DNA from: Rhizobacter sp964253025
Lineage (GTDB): Bacteria > Pseudomonadota > Gammaproteobacteria > Burkholderiales > Burkholderiaceae_C
Assembly (NCBI RefSeq): GCF_964253025.1
Contig: NZ_CAXUQC020000001.1
Coordinates: 2,232,001-2,296,000, forward strand
Direction of reading: 5' to 3'
DNA length: 64,000 bases
Shown here: positions 7,957-15,399 of the stretch, piece after piece
Layout: every line of letters starts with the position of its first letter
Numbering within the stretch: the first letter of the stretch is position 1
The notes under the pieces: generated by a model
Told to the model about the DNA's origin: nothing
Databases searched by the model: none
Seen by the model: only the letters and a program-made list of their open reading frames with translations
Made by a program: the position numbers and the translations under genes

Positions 7957-9373
7957 ACGCAGCACCCGGCGCAAGGGGCCCAGCAAGGGCCCTTTTTTTG
8001 CAGCCACGGTCCTCGAGCCCCCGGCCAACGCCATCGCGGGCAGCCTGCCGCGCGGCGCGGTGGCGCTGAGCTTGTTCTGGCGCACCTTCTTCCTGCTGGC
8101 CGTGCTGCTGATGGGCGGTGTCTTTGCCTGGGTGCAGACCTTCCGCGCACTCGAGTTCGAGCCGCGCGCCGTGCAGTCGGCGCAGCAGATCGCGAGCCTC
8201 GTCAACCTGAGCCGCTCGGCGCTGCAGTACGTGGACGGCGTCGAACGCGTCACCCTGGTCAAGACGATCTCGGCGGGCGAAGCGGTCAAGGTGCTGCCCC
8301 GGGAGCCGGGCGACAAATGGGATCCCTTCGAGCAGGACCGCTTCTCCCGTGCCATCGGTTCCGAGCTGCGCTCCAAGCTCGGCCCGGACACCCTCGTGGC
8401 CAGCAGCGTCAATGGCATCGGTGGCCTGTGGGTCGGCTTCTCGATCGACCGCGACCCCTACTGGCTGCAGGCCGACCCCACCCGGGTCCAACCCATGTCC
8501 GGCAGCAGCGTGATCCTGTGGGTCACCATCGCGCTGTTGGCCACGGTGGTCGGCTCCGCCGGCATCGCCCGCCTGATCAACCAGCCACTGCGCGACCTGT
8601 CGTTCGCCGCCAGCCGCATCCGTGACGGCGAGTACGAATCCCAGCTCGACGAGAACACCCTCACCAGCGAGATCCGCCAGGTGAACATGGGCTTCAACCG
8701 CATGGCGCGCGAACTCGCCAAGGTGGAGGAGGACCGCGCCGTGATGCTGGCGGGCATCTCGCACGACCTGCGCACGCCCCTCGCACGCCTGCGGCTCGAG
8801 GCGGAGATGAGCGTCTACGACGAGGAAGCCAAGCGCAACATGGCGATGGACATCGACCAGCTCGACGCCATCATCGACAAGTTCATGGACTACGCGCGCC
8901 CGGGCGAAACCAAGCTCGTGCCGGTGCACGTGAGCAGCCTGGTCGAACGCGAGATGGCCGGGTTCCGCGATCCGAGCCAGATCCGCATCACCTCCAGGGT
9001 GGCCATCGACACCAAGGTCATGGCCGACGAGACCGAACTCGGCCGCGTGTTCCAGAACCTGTTCGAGAACGCCCGCCGCTACGGCCGGTCGACCGACACC
9101 GGCATCGCCCGCGTGCAGGTCACCTACGCCCGCACCGGCCCCTGGGTGATCCTGAGCGTGCGCGACTACGGTCCCGGCGTCGCCCCCGAGAAACTCAAGC
9201 AGCTCACCACGCCGTTCTTCCGGGGCGACGCCGCCCGCACGGCGGCGACCGGTGCCGGCCTGGGCCTGGCGATCGTCGAGAAGGCCGTGCAGCGCATGGG
9301 CGGCCACTTCGAGATCGCCAACGCCATGGACGGCGGGCTCATCGCCCACATCCGCCTCAAGAAGGCGCCCTGA
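7943..9373 (+). CDS. envZ: EnvZ-type membrane sensor histidine kinase
   Basis: A 476-aa partner kinase of OmpR. It has an unusually long, basic cytoplasmic N-terminus (about 45 aa), TM1 (about 46-68, SLFWRTFFLLAVLLMGGV), a periplasmic sensor (about 69-185), TM2 (about 188-210), HAMP (about 208-262), the HisKA box ISHDLRTPLARLR near 270, and an ATPase domain with NLFENARRYG and GAGLGLAI. ATG 7943 overlaps the ompR end by 14 nt. The first codons contain a complete intrinsic-terminator sequence (7976-7999). If that works, much transcription would end after ompR, giving less kinase than regulator. A later start within the first 40 codons cannot be excluded. Confidence 0.9.
   Translation: MALLKRSTRRKGPSKGPFFAATVLEPPANAIAGSLPRGAVALSLFWRTFFLLAVLLMGGVFAWVQTFRALEFEPRAVQSAQQIASLVNLSRSALQYVDGVERVTLVKTISAGEAVKVLPREPGDKWDPFEQDRFSRAIGSELRSKLGPDTLVASSVNGIGGLWVGFSIDRDPYWLQADPTRVQPMSGSSVILWVTIALLATVVGSAGIARLINQPLRDLSFAASRIRDGEYESQLDENTLTSEIRQVNMGFNRMARELAKVEEDRAVMLAGISHDLRTPLARLRLEAEMSVYDEEAKRNMAMDIDQLDAIIDKFMDYARPGETKLVPVHVSSLVEREMAGFRDPSQIRITSRVAIDTKVMADETELGRVFQNLFENARRYGRSTDTGIARVQVTYARTGPWVILSVRDYGPGVAPEKLKQLTTPFFRGDAARTAATGAGLGLAIVEKAVQRMGGHFEIANAMDGGLIAHIRLKKAP
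7973..7999 (+). terminator. Intrinsic terminator inside the 5' end of envZ
   Basis: GGGCCC (7976-7981), loop AGCAA, GGGCCC (7987-7992), then seven T (7993-7999). Outer G-U and A-U pairs can extend the stem into the T-tract. It lies 20 nt after the ompR stop, within envZ codons 11-19, and is as good as the other terminators in the window. Confidence 0.65.
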
Positions 9374-9400
9374 CCGCCGCAGCGGTCGTGGCTTGCCGGG

Positions 9401-9901
9401 TCAGGGCTTGAACAGCAGGCACACGGCGCGCGTCTCGATGGACTCGTAGCGGCCGACCGGGCCCATCTTCTCGGCCGTCTTGGCCTTGACGTTCACCTGG
9501 TCCAGCTGGATGCCGAGGGCCGTGGCCAGGCGCTGGCGCATGGCCTGGATGTGCGGGGCCATCTTCGGCGCCTGGGCGACGATCGTGCTGTCGACGTTGG
9601 CGATCTGCCAGCCGGCCACCCTCACCCGTCGGGCGGCCTCGGTCAGCAAGGCCACCGAGTCGGCCCCCTGGAACTGCGGGTTGGTGTCAGGGAAATGGCG
9701 ACCGATATCGCCCAGGGCCGCGCCGCCGAGCAGCGCGTCGGTGATGGCGTGGCACAGGGCGTCCGCATCCGAGTGCCCGAGGAGGCCGTGCGTGTGGGGA
9801 ATCTCGATGCCGCCCAGGATGAGCTTGCGACCCTCGACCAGGGCGTGCGTATCCCATCCCTCGCCGACACGAAAGCGCGGCACCGGTGGTTTGATCATCA
9901 T
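9401..9901 (-). CDS. ispF: 2-C-methyl-D-erythritol 2,4-cyclodiphosphate synthase
   Basis: Forms the cyclic diphosphate intermediate of the MEP isoprenoid pathway. The 166-aa product has normal length. The zinc-binding start GWDTHAL, the LGHSDADAL region and the C-terminal KTAEKMGPVGR are all present. It overlaps the ispD stop by 1 nt (TGATG), so the two are translationally coupled. A second ATG follows immediately at 9898. Confidence 0.96.
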   Translation of the reverse strand: MMIKPPVPRFRVGEGWDTHALVEGRKLILGGIEIPHTHGLLGHSDADALCHAITDALLGGAALGDIGRHFPDTNPQFQGADSVALLTEAARRVRVAGWQIANVDSTIVAQAPKMAPHIQAMRQRLATALGIQLDQVNVKAKTAEKMGPVGRYESIETRAVCLLFKP

Positions 9902-10593
9902 CAGCGTGTCCTCAGCAGGCGTTCGGCCAGCGCGAAATCGGCCGGCCAGGTGATCTTGAAGTTCTCGAGCGAGCCCGGGACCAGCAGCGGACGCCGACCG
10001 GTGGCCTCGATGGCGCTGGCCTCGTCAGTCACGTCGCCCGTGGCTGTGGCCAGGGCGTCCTGAAGGAGACCGAGCCGGAACATCTGCGGCGTCTGCGCCT
10101 GCCACATGCCGGTGCGGCTGACCGTCTCGCCCACCCTCGCTTCCCGCTCGCGCTTGAGCGTGTCCGGCACAGGCAACGCGAGCAAGCCGCCCACCTCGTC
10201 CGGCAGGCAGGCGTCGATCAGGGCGTCCACCCACTCGGGACGCACCAGGCAGCGCGCCGCGTCGTGCACCAGCACCCAGTCGTGGGCACGGGCGCCTCGG
10301 GCCACCAGTTCGCGCAGCCCCTGGGCCACCGTCTCCGCCCGGGTGGCGCCCCCCGTCCGGCTGACCCACGCCGCATGCCCGGGGGCGCTCGCCTCGAAGC
10401 GGTCGTCGTCAGGACTCAGCACCACCAGCACCGCCTTCAGCCGGTCAACCTCAGCCAGCGCAGCGAGCGTGTGGCCGACGAGGCTTCGATCGCCCACGCG
10501 GGCGTACTGCTTCGGTCCGTCGGCACCGGCGCGCTGGCCGATGCCCGCGCAAGGGACCAGCGCATACAAATCTGGGGGAATGGAATCGGTCAT
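9901..10593 (-). CDS. ispD: 2-C-methyl-D-erythritol 4-phosphate cytidylyltransferase
   Basis: Couples CTP to MEP in the isoprenoid pathway. The 230-aa protein has the nucleotide-binding start PCAGIGQRAGADGPKQY, the substrate-binding VHDAARCLV and the C-terminal TDEASAIE. It is first in the ispD-ispF pair and divergent from mfd, with only 87 bp between the two starts. Confidence 0.96.
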   Translation of the reverse strand: MTDSIPPDLYALVPCAGIGQRAGADGPKQYARVGDRSLVGHTLAALAEVDRLKAVLVVLSPDDDRFEASAPGHAAWVSRTGGATRAETVAQGLRELVARGARAHDWVLVHDAARCLVRPEWVDALIDACLPDEVGGLLALPVPDTLKREREARVGETVSRTGMWQAQTPQMFRLGLLQDALATATGDVTDEASAIEATGRRPLLVPGSLENFKITWPADFALAERLLRTR

Positions 10594-10618
10594 CGGGCGT
10601 TCTCGGGAGGGGGAATTC

Positions 10619-10624
10619 TATAAT
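10619..10624 (+). promoter_or_regulatory. Consensus -10 (TATAAT) upstream of mfd
   Basis: A perfect TATAAT lies in the ispD/mfd gap. It predicts a start near 10631, just before the hairpin at 10636-10660. The -35 is not evident. Confidence 0.55.
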
Positions 10625-10635
10625 TCGGCGTTCAC

Positions 10636-10664
10636 CGCCCCTGGCCGCAGGCCCGGGGCGTTTT
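10636..10664 (+). terminator. Terminator-like hairpin in the mfd leader
   Basis: CGCCCC pairs with GGGGCG, and after one T/C mismatch GGCC pairs with GGCC around a GCA loop. TTTT (10661-10664) then GATTTT follow. No plus-strand gene lies upstream for it to terminate, so it sits in the leader of mfd itself, about 5 nt after the predicted transcript start. Confidence 0.55.
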
Positions 10665-10680
10665 GATTTTGTCGATCCGC

Positions 10681-13600
10681 ATGCAGCTACCCCACATCGC
10701 CCCCGGCAAACGCTTCACGCTGCCCCGCTCCGTCGGCTCCTCCGACGCCCTGTTGCTGGCGCGCTTCGCCCAAGCGCAGCAGGCCGCCGGGCGCCTGACC
10801 GCCGTCTTCACGGCCGAGCCGGCCGACACGCAGCGGCTGGAAGACGAACTTGCCTTCTTCGCCCCCGAGTTGCGGATCGCCGTCTTCCCCGACTGGGAGA
10901 CGCTGCCGTACGACACCTTCTCGCCGCACCAGGACCTGATCTCCGAACGCCTGGCGACCTTGTGGCGCATCCAGCAGCGCGAGATCGACATCGTGCTGAT
11001 GCCGGCCTCCACCGCGCTGGTGCGGCTGGCGCCCCCCAGCTTCCTCGCCGCCTACACCTTCCACTTCAAGCAGAAGGAAAAGCTCGACGAGGCGGCCCTC
11101 AAGGCGCAGCTCACGCTCGCCGGCTACACGCATGTGAGCCAGGTCGTCTCCCCGGGTGAATACGCCGTGCGCGGCGGCCTGATCGACCTGTTCCCGATGG
11201 GCTCGCTCGTGCCCTACCGCGTCGATCTCTTCGGCGACGAGGTCGACAGCATCCGCACCTTCGACCCCGACAGCCAGCGCAGCCTGTACCCGGTGCCGGA
11301 AGTGCGCCTGTTGCCTGGTCGCGAGTTCCCGATGGACGACGAGGCGCGCACCGCCTTCCGGGCCCGCTGGCGCGAGCGCATGGAGGGCGACCCGACGAAG
11401 GTCCGCGTCTACAAGGACATCGGCACCGGCATCGCCACGGCCGGCATCGAGTACTACCTGCCGCTCTTCTTCGACAGCACCGCCAGCATCTTCGAGTACC
11501 TGGGCGAGCAGGCCTCGCTCGTGCTGCACGGCGAGATCGACGAGTCGCTCAAGCGCTTCTGGACCGACACCCGCGAGCGTCACCGCTTCCTGCAGCACGA
11601 TCGTGAGCGGCCCATCCTGCCGCCCGAGGACCTGTTCCTGCGACCGGAGGACTTCTTTACCCTCGCCAACGTGCACCCGGCCCTGGCGGTGCGCGGGAAG
11701 GAGCCCGTCGAATGGGCCCGCCCGCTGCCCGACCTGAGCGTCGACCGGGGCGCGCCGGAGCCGCTCAAGCGCCTGCAGCAGCACCTCGCGGCCACTCCGC
11801 ACCGGGTGTTGATCGTGGCCGAGAGCGCCGGGCGTCGCGAGAGCCTGCTCGAGTTGCTGCGTGACAGCCGCATCGAGCCGCCGAGCGTCGAGGGCCTGGT
11901 GTCCTTCGAGTCCGGTGCGGACAAGTTCGCCATCGCCGTGGCGCCCCTGGCCGAAGGCTTCTTCTGGACGGAGCCCGGCATCCAGTTCGTCACCGAGACC
12001 GAACTCTTCGCGACGACGCCGACCACCCGCCGGCGCCGCAAGCAGGAGCAGGTCAGCGACGTCAATGCGCTCATCAAGGACCTGTCCGAGCTCAAGGTCG
12101 GCGACCCGGTGGTGCACGCCAACCACGGCATCGGCCGCTATGTCGGCCTGATGAACATCGACCTGGGCGACGGTCCGAGCGAGTTCCTGCACCTGGAGTA
12201 CGCCGACAAGGCGACGCTGTACGTGCCGGTGGCCCAGTTGCACCTCATCAGCCGCTACACCGGCGTGAGCGCCGACGAAGCGCCGCTGCACCGCCTCGGC
12301 TCGGGCCAGTGGGACAAGGCCCGCCGCAAGGCCGCCGAACAGGTGCGTGACACCGCGGCCGAACTGCTCAACCTCTACGCGCGCCGTGCCGCCCGCGAAG
12401 GCCATGCCTTCCGCTTCACGCCGCACGACTACGAGGCGTTCGCCGCCAGTTTCGGCTTCGAGGAGACGCCCGACCAGAAGGCCGCCATCCACGCGGTCAT
12501 CCAGGACATGATCTCCCCGAAGCCCATGGACCGCCTGGTGTGCGGCGACGTGGGCTTCGGCAAGACGGAGGTCGCCCTCCGCGCTGCCTTCGTCGCGGTG
12601 AACGCCGGCAAGCAGGTCGCCATCCTCGCGCCGACCACGCTGCTCGCCGAGCAGCACTACCAGAACATCTCGGACCGCTTCGGCAAGTGGCCGGTGAAGG
12701 TGGCCGAACTTTCCCGCTTCCGCTCCGCCAAGGAAATCAAGGCCGCGCTCGAAGGCATCGAGGACGGCACGATCGACATCGTGGTCGGCACCCACAAGCT
12801 CATCAGCCAGAGCGTGAAGTTCAAGCGCCTGGGCCTGCTCATCATCGACGAGGAGCACCGCTTCGGCGTGCGCCACAAGGAGGCGGTGAAGGCCATGCGC
12901 GCGGAGGTCGACGTGCTCACGCTCACCGCCACCCCGATCCCCCGCACGCTCGGCATGGCGCTCGAGGGCCTGCGCGACCTGAGCGTCATCGCCACGGCGC
13001 CGCAGCGCCGCCTGGCGATCAAGACCTTCGTGCGCAACGAAAGCAGCGGCACCATTCGCGAGGCCGTGCTGCGCGAACTCAAGCGCGGTGGCCAGGTGTA
13101 CTTCCTGCACAACGAGGTCGAGACCATCGGCAACCGGCTGCAGAAGCTGCAGGAACTGGTGCCCGAGGCCCGCATCGCCATCGCCCACGGCCAGATGCCC
13201 GAGCGCGAGCTGGAGCATGTCATGCGCGACTTCGTGGCCCAGCGCCACAACGTGCTGCTGTGCTCCACCATCATCGAGACCGGCATCGACGTGCCGAGCG
13301 CCAACACGATCGTCATCAGCCGCGCCGACAAGTTCGGCCTCGCGCAGCTGCACCAGCTGCGCGGCCGCGTGGGACGCTCGCACCACCAGGCCTATGCCTA
13401 CCTGCTGGTGCCCGATGTCGAGGGCCTCACCAAGCAGGCCTCGCAGCGGCTGGAAGCCATCCAGAACATGGAGGAGCTCGGCTCGGGCTTCTACCTCGCC
13501 ATGCACGACCTCGAGATCCGCGGCGCGGGCGAGGTCCTGGGCGACAACCAGAGCGGCAACATGATGGAGGTCGGCTTCCAGCTCTACAACGAGATGCTGG

Positions 13601-14109
13601 CCGAAGCCGTGCGCTCGCTGAAGGCGGGTCGCGAGCCCGACCTGCTCTCGCCCCTGTCCGTCACGACCGAGATCAATCTGCACGCGCCGGCCCTGCTGCC
13701 CGACGATTACTGTGGCGACGTGCACACCCGCCTGAGCCTCTACAAGCGGCTCGCCTCGGCCGAGAAGGCCGACCAGATCGACGCCATGCTCGAGGAGATC
13801 ACCGACCGCTTCGGCAAGCTGCCCGCCCAGGGCCAGACTCTCTTCGATGTGCACCGCCTGCGCGTGCTGGCCAAGCCGTACGGCGTGATCAAGATCGACG
13901 CGGCCCCCGCGCTGATGGTGCTGAGCTTCCGCCCCAACCCGCCGGTGGATGCCATCCGCATCATCGAGCTCGTGCAGAAGAACCGCCACATCAAGCTCGC
14001 CGGCAACGACAAGCTGCGCATCGAGCGCGCCACCAAGGACCCCAAGGAACGGGCCCAACTGGTGCGCGACGTGCTGCGCCAGCTCGGCACGCCCAAGGTG
14101 GAAGCCTGA
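10681..14109 (+). CDS. mfd: Transcription-repair coupling factor Mfd
   Basis: A DNA translocase that removes RNA polymerase stalled at lesions and recruits UvrA. The 1142-aa product has the UvrB-like N-terminal module (about 1-350), the RNA-polymerase interaction/CarD-like domain (KVGDPVVHANHGIGRYVG near 475), the helicase core with Walker A GDVGFGKTE near 622 and IIDEEH near 721, motif TATPIPRT and the QLRGRVGR arginine-finger region. A C-terminal TRCF domain follows. ATG 10681 is preferred to an in-frame TTG at 10663, because that lies in the leader hairpin T-tract and homologues start close to QLPHIAPGKR. serB follows after 44 nt. Confidence 0.96.
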   Translation: MQLPHIAPGKRFTLPRSVGSSDALLLARFAQAQQAAGRLTAVFTAEPADTQRLEDELAFFAPELRIAVFPDWETLPYDTFSPHQDLISERLATLWRIQQREIDIVLMPASTALVRLAPPSFLAAYTFHFKQKEKLDEAALKAQLTLAGYTHVSQVVSPGEYAVRGGLIDLFPMGSLVPYRVDLFGDEVDSIRTFDPDSQRSLYPVPEVRLLPGREFPMDDEARTAFRARWRERMEGDPTKVRVYKDIGTGIATAGIEYYLPLFFDSTASIFEYLGEQASLVLHGEIDESLKRFWTDTRERHRFLQHDRERPILPPEDLFLRPEDFFTLANVHPALAVRGKEPVEWARPLPDLSVDRGAPEPLKRLQQHLAATPHRVLIVAESAGRRESLLELLRDSRIEPPSVEGLVSFESGADKFAIAVAPLAEGFFWTEPGIQFVTETELFATTPTTRRRRKQEQVSDVNALIKDLSELKVGDPVVHANHGIGRYVGLMNIDLGDGPSEFLHLEYADKATLYVPVAQLHLISRYTGVSADEAPLHRLGSGQWDKARRKAAEQVRDTAAELLNLYARRAAREGHAFRFTPHDYEAFAASFGFEETPDQKAAIHAVIQDMISPKPMDRLVCGDVGFGKTEVALRAAFVAVNAGKQVAILAPTTLLAEQHYQNISDRFGKWPVKVAELSRFRSAKEIKAALEGIEDGTIDIVVGTHKLISQSVKFKRLGLLIIDEEHRFGVRHKEAVKAMRAEVDVLTLTATPIPRTLGMALEGLRDLSVIATAPQRRLAIKTFVRNESSGTIREAVLRELKRGGQVYFLHNEVETIGNRLQKLQELVPEARIAIAHGQMPERELEHVMRDFVAQRHNVLLCSTIIETGIDVPSANTIVISRADKFGLAQLHQLRGRVGRSHHQAYAYLLVPDVEGLTKQASQRLEAIQNMEELGSGFYLAMHDLEIRGAGEVLGDNQSGNMMEVGFQLYNEMLAEAVRSLKAGREPDLLSPLSVTTEINLHAPALLPDDYCGDVHTRLSLYKRLASAEKADQIDAMLEEITDRFGKLPAQGQTLFDVHRLRVLAKPYGVIKIDAAPALMVLSFRPNPPVDAIRIIELVQKNRHIKLAGNDKLRIERATKDPKERAQLVRDVLRQLGTPKVEA

Positions 14110-14153
14110 GCCGCCAGACCCGCCCTTCCCCGCAGTCCAACACCCTTCGCGCC

Positions 14154-14849
14154 ATGACCACCGAAATCAGCCCCGGCCTCGTGATCCAGGGCTTTCAGCC
14201 GCCGCTCGAACTCGACCGCTTCAAGGTCATCGCCTTCGACATGGATTCGACGCTGATCAACATCGAGTGCATCGACGAAATCGCCGACGCCGCCGGCAAG
14301 AAGGCCGAGGTCTCGGCCATCACCGAGGCGGCCATGCGGGGCGAGATCACGGATTTCAAGGACAGCCTGCGCCGCCGGGTCGCCCTGCTCAAGGGCGTCC
14401 GGGCGGACTTCCTGGACCAGGTCTACACCGACCGCCTGCGGCTGAACCCCGGGGCCGAGGCGTTGCTGACGGCCGTGCACCGGGCCGGCTTGCGCAGCCT
14501 GCTCGTCTCGGGGGGGTTCACCTTCTTTGCCGACCGCGTGCGCGAACGGCTGCAGATCCACCGCGCCCAGTCCAACGTGCTCGGCGTCGAGGACGGCCTG
14601 CTCACCGGCGAGGTCATCGGCGACATCGTCGATGGTGCCGAGAAGCGCCGGCAGCTGCTGCGGGCCTGTGAGGAAGCCGGCTGCGAGCCGTCGCAGGCCA
14701 TTGCCGTGGGGGATGGTGCCAACGACCTGCCCATGATGTCGGCGGCCGGGTTGTCGGTGGCCTTCCATGCCAAGCCCAAGGTGCGCGAGCAGGCGATGGT
14801 GGCGATCAACCTGGGCGGCCTGGACCGGCTGCTCGAAGTGCTGCGCTGA
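14154..14849 (+). CDS. serB: Phosphoserine phosphatase
   Basis: Last step of serine synthesis: removes phosphate from O-phosphoserine. It is a 231-aa HAD-family enzyme with the nucleophile motif FDMDSTLIN (about 27-35), motif II Ser in LLVSGGFTFF, the conserved Lys in DGAEKRRQL, and the metal-binding VGDGANDLPM. It lacks the N-terminal ACT domain found in some longer SerB proteins. It lies 44 nt after mfd on the same strand and probably shares its transcript. The frame is open far upstream inside mfd, but only the part from 14154 is SerB-like. Confidence 0.95.
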   Translation: MTTEISPGLVIQGFQPPLELDRFKVIAFDMDSTLINIECIDEIADAAGKKAEVSAITEAAMRGEITDFKDSLRRRVALLKGVRADFLDQVYTDRLRLNPGAEALLTAVHRAGLRSLLVSGGFTFFADRVRERLQIHRAQSNVLGVEDGLLTGEVIGDIVDGAEKRRQLLRACEEAGCEPSQAIAVGDGANDLPMMSAAGLSVAFHAKPKVREQAMVAINLGGLDRLLEVLR

Positions 14850-15157
14850 TCTTGCGCTGATCAGGGTCGAGGCGGCGCACGCACACCGGTTGCCGGAGTG
14901 CGTGTGGCGCAGGGTGGCGCACCCAGCGAGTCAGGGAAAGCGTACCGGGCTGATGGGGTTTCGCCCGTGGACCGGGTCATCCCCGAAGGGATGCGGGCTC
15001 GAACCGCCGGTCCGAGCCCGCCGATCGTCCGTTCAGGACGCCGGCGAAGGCGGGCAGGCGACGTTCGTCGACCGCCCTGCCCGAGTCACCACGCCATCGT
15101 TCCTGCGCCGCGGCGACCGCGTTGCAAGGCCATGGCTTGCGGGGAATCGGCAGGTCC
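14850..15157. other. Intergenic stretch without a recognisable gene
   Basis: Between serB and the small basic-protein gene. Both converge on this 308-bp stretch. Open frames here have no start signals or recognisable product. I see no clear intrinsic terminator, repeat or RNA gene. Confidence 0.5.
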
Positions 15158-15307
15158 TCAGGACGCTGCGGGTGCCGGGGTGGGGAACACCACCTTGCGC
15201 GGCTGCGTACCGTCGGCCTTGCGACGCTTGCGGCCGCTGGCGGTCTTGCGGACCTGGCTTGCCGAAATGGTTCTCTTGCCGACGCGCTTCTTCTTTGCCA
15301 ATGCCAT
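15158..15307 (-). CDS. Small basic protein, 49 aa, unknown
   Basis: ATG 15307 follows a good AGAGGA site with 5-nt spacing. The product is very basic: MALAKKKRVGKR, then a Ser/Gln stretch (ISASQVRKTASG), then RKRRKADGTQPRK and a short PTPAPAAS tail. About one third of the first 38 residues are Lys or Arg. There is no cysteine, membrane segment or signal peptide. Composition suggests a nucleic-acid-binding or ribosome-associated peptide, but I do not recognise a family. It follows recD in the opposite sense of genome order: recD ends 92 nt upstream on the same strand, so it could be the last gene of the recCBD transcript or have its own promoter. Confidence 0.65.
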   Translation of the reverse strand: MALAKKKRVGKRTISASQVRKTASGRKRRKADGTQPRKVVFPTPAPAAS

Positions 15308-15399
15308 TGCAATCCTCTTGAGTTGGTTGAACCCTCAAGGATACAGGTACGCGAGGCCCCCCGGCGCCCCCGAGCCAGCGATCCTTGATGCAACTCACC

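Noticed and set aside
10687..14058. Very long open frame antisense to mfd
   Set aside because: It follows from G/C-rich third positions in mfd. No start signal, and the product is a His/Leu/Val/Gly/Arg-rich shadow without a fold.
12540..14153. In-frame upstream extension of serB inside mfd
   Set aside because: The sequence before 14154 is an Arg/Pro/Ala shadow of mfd.
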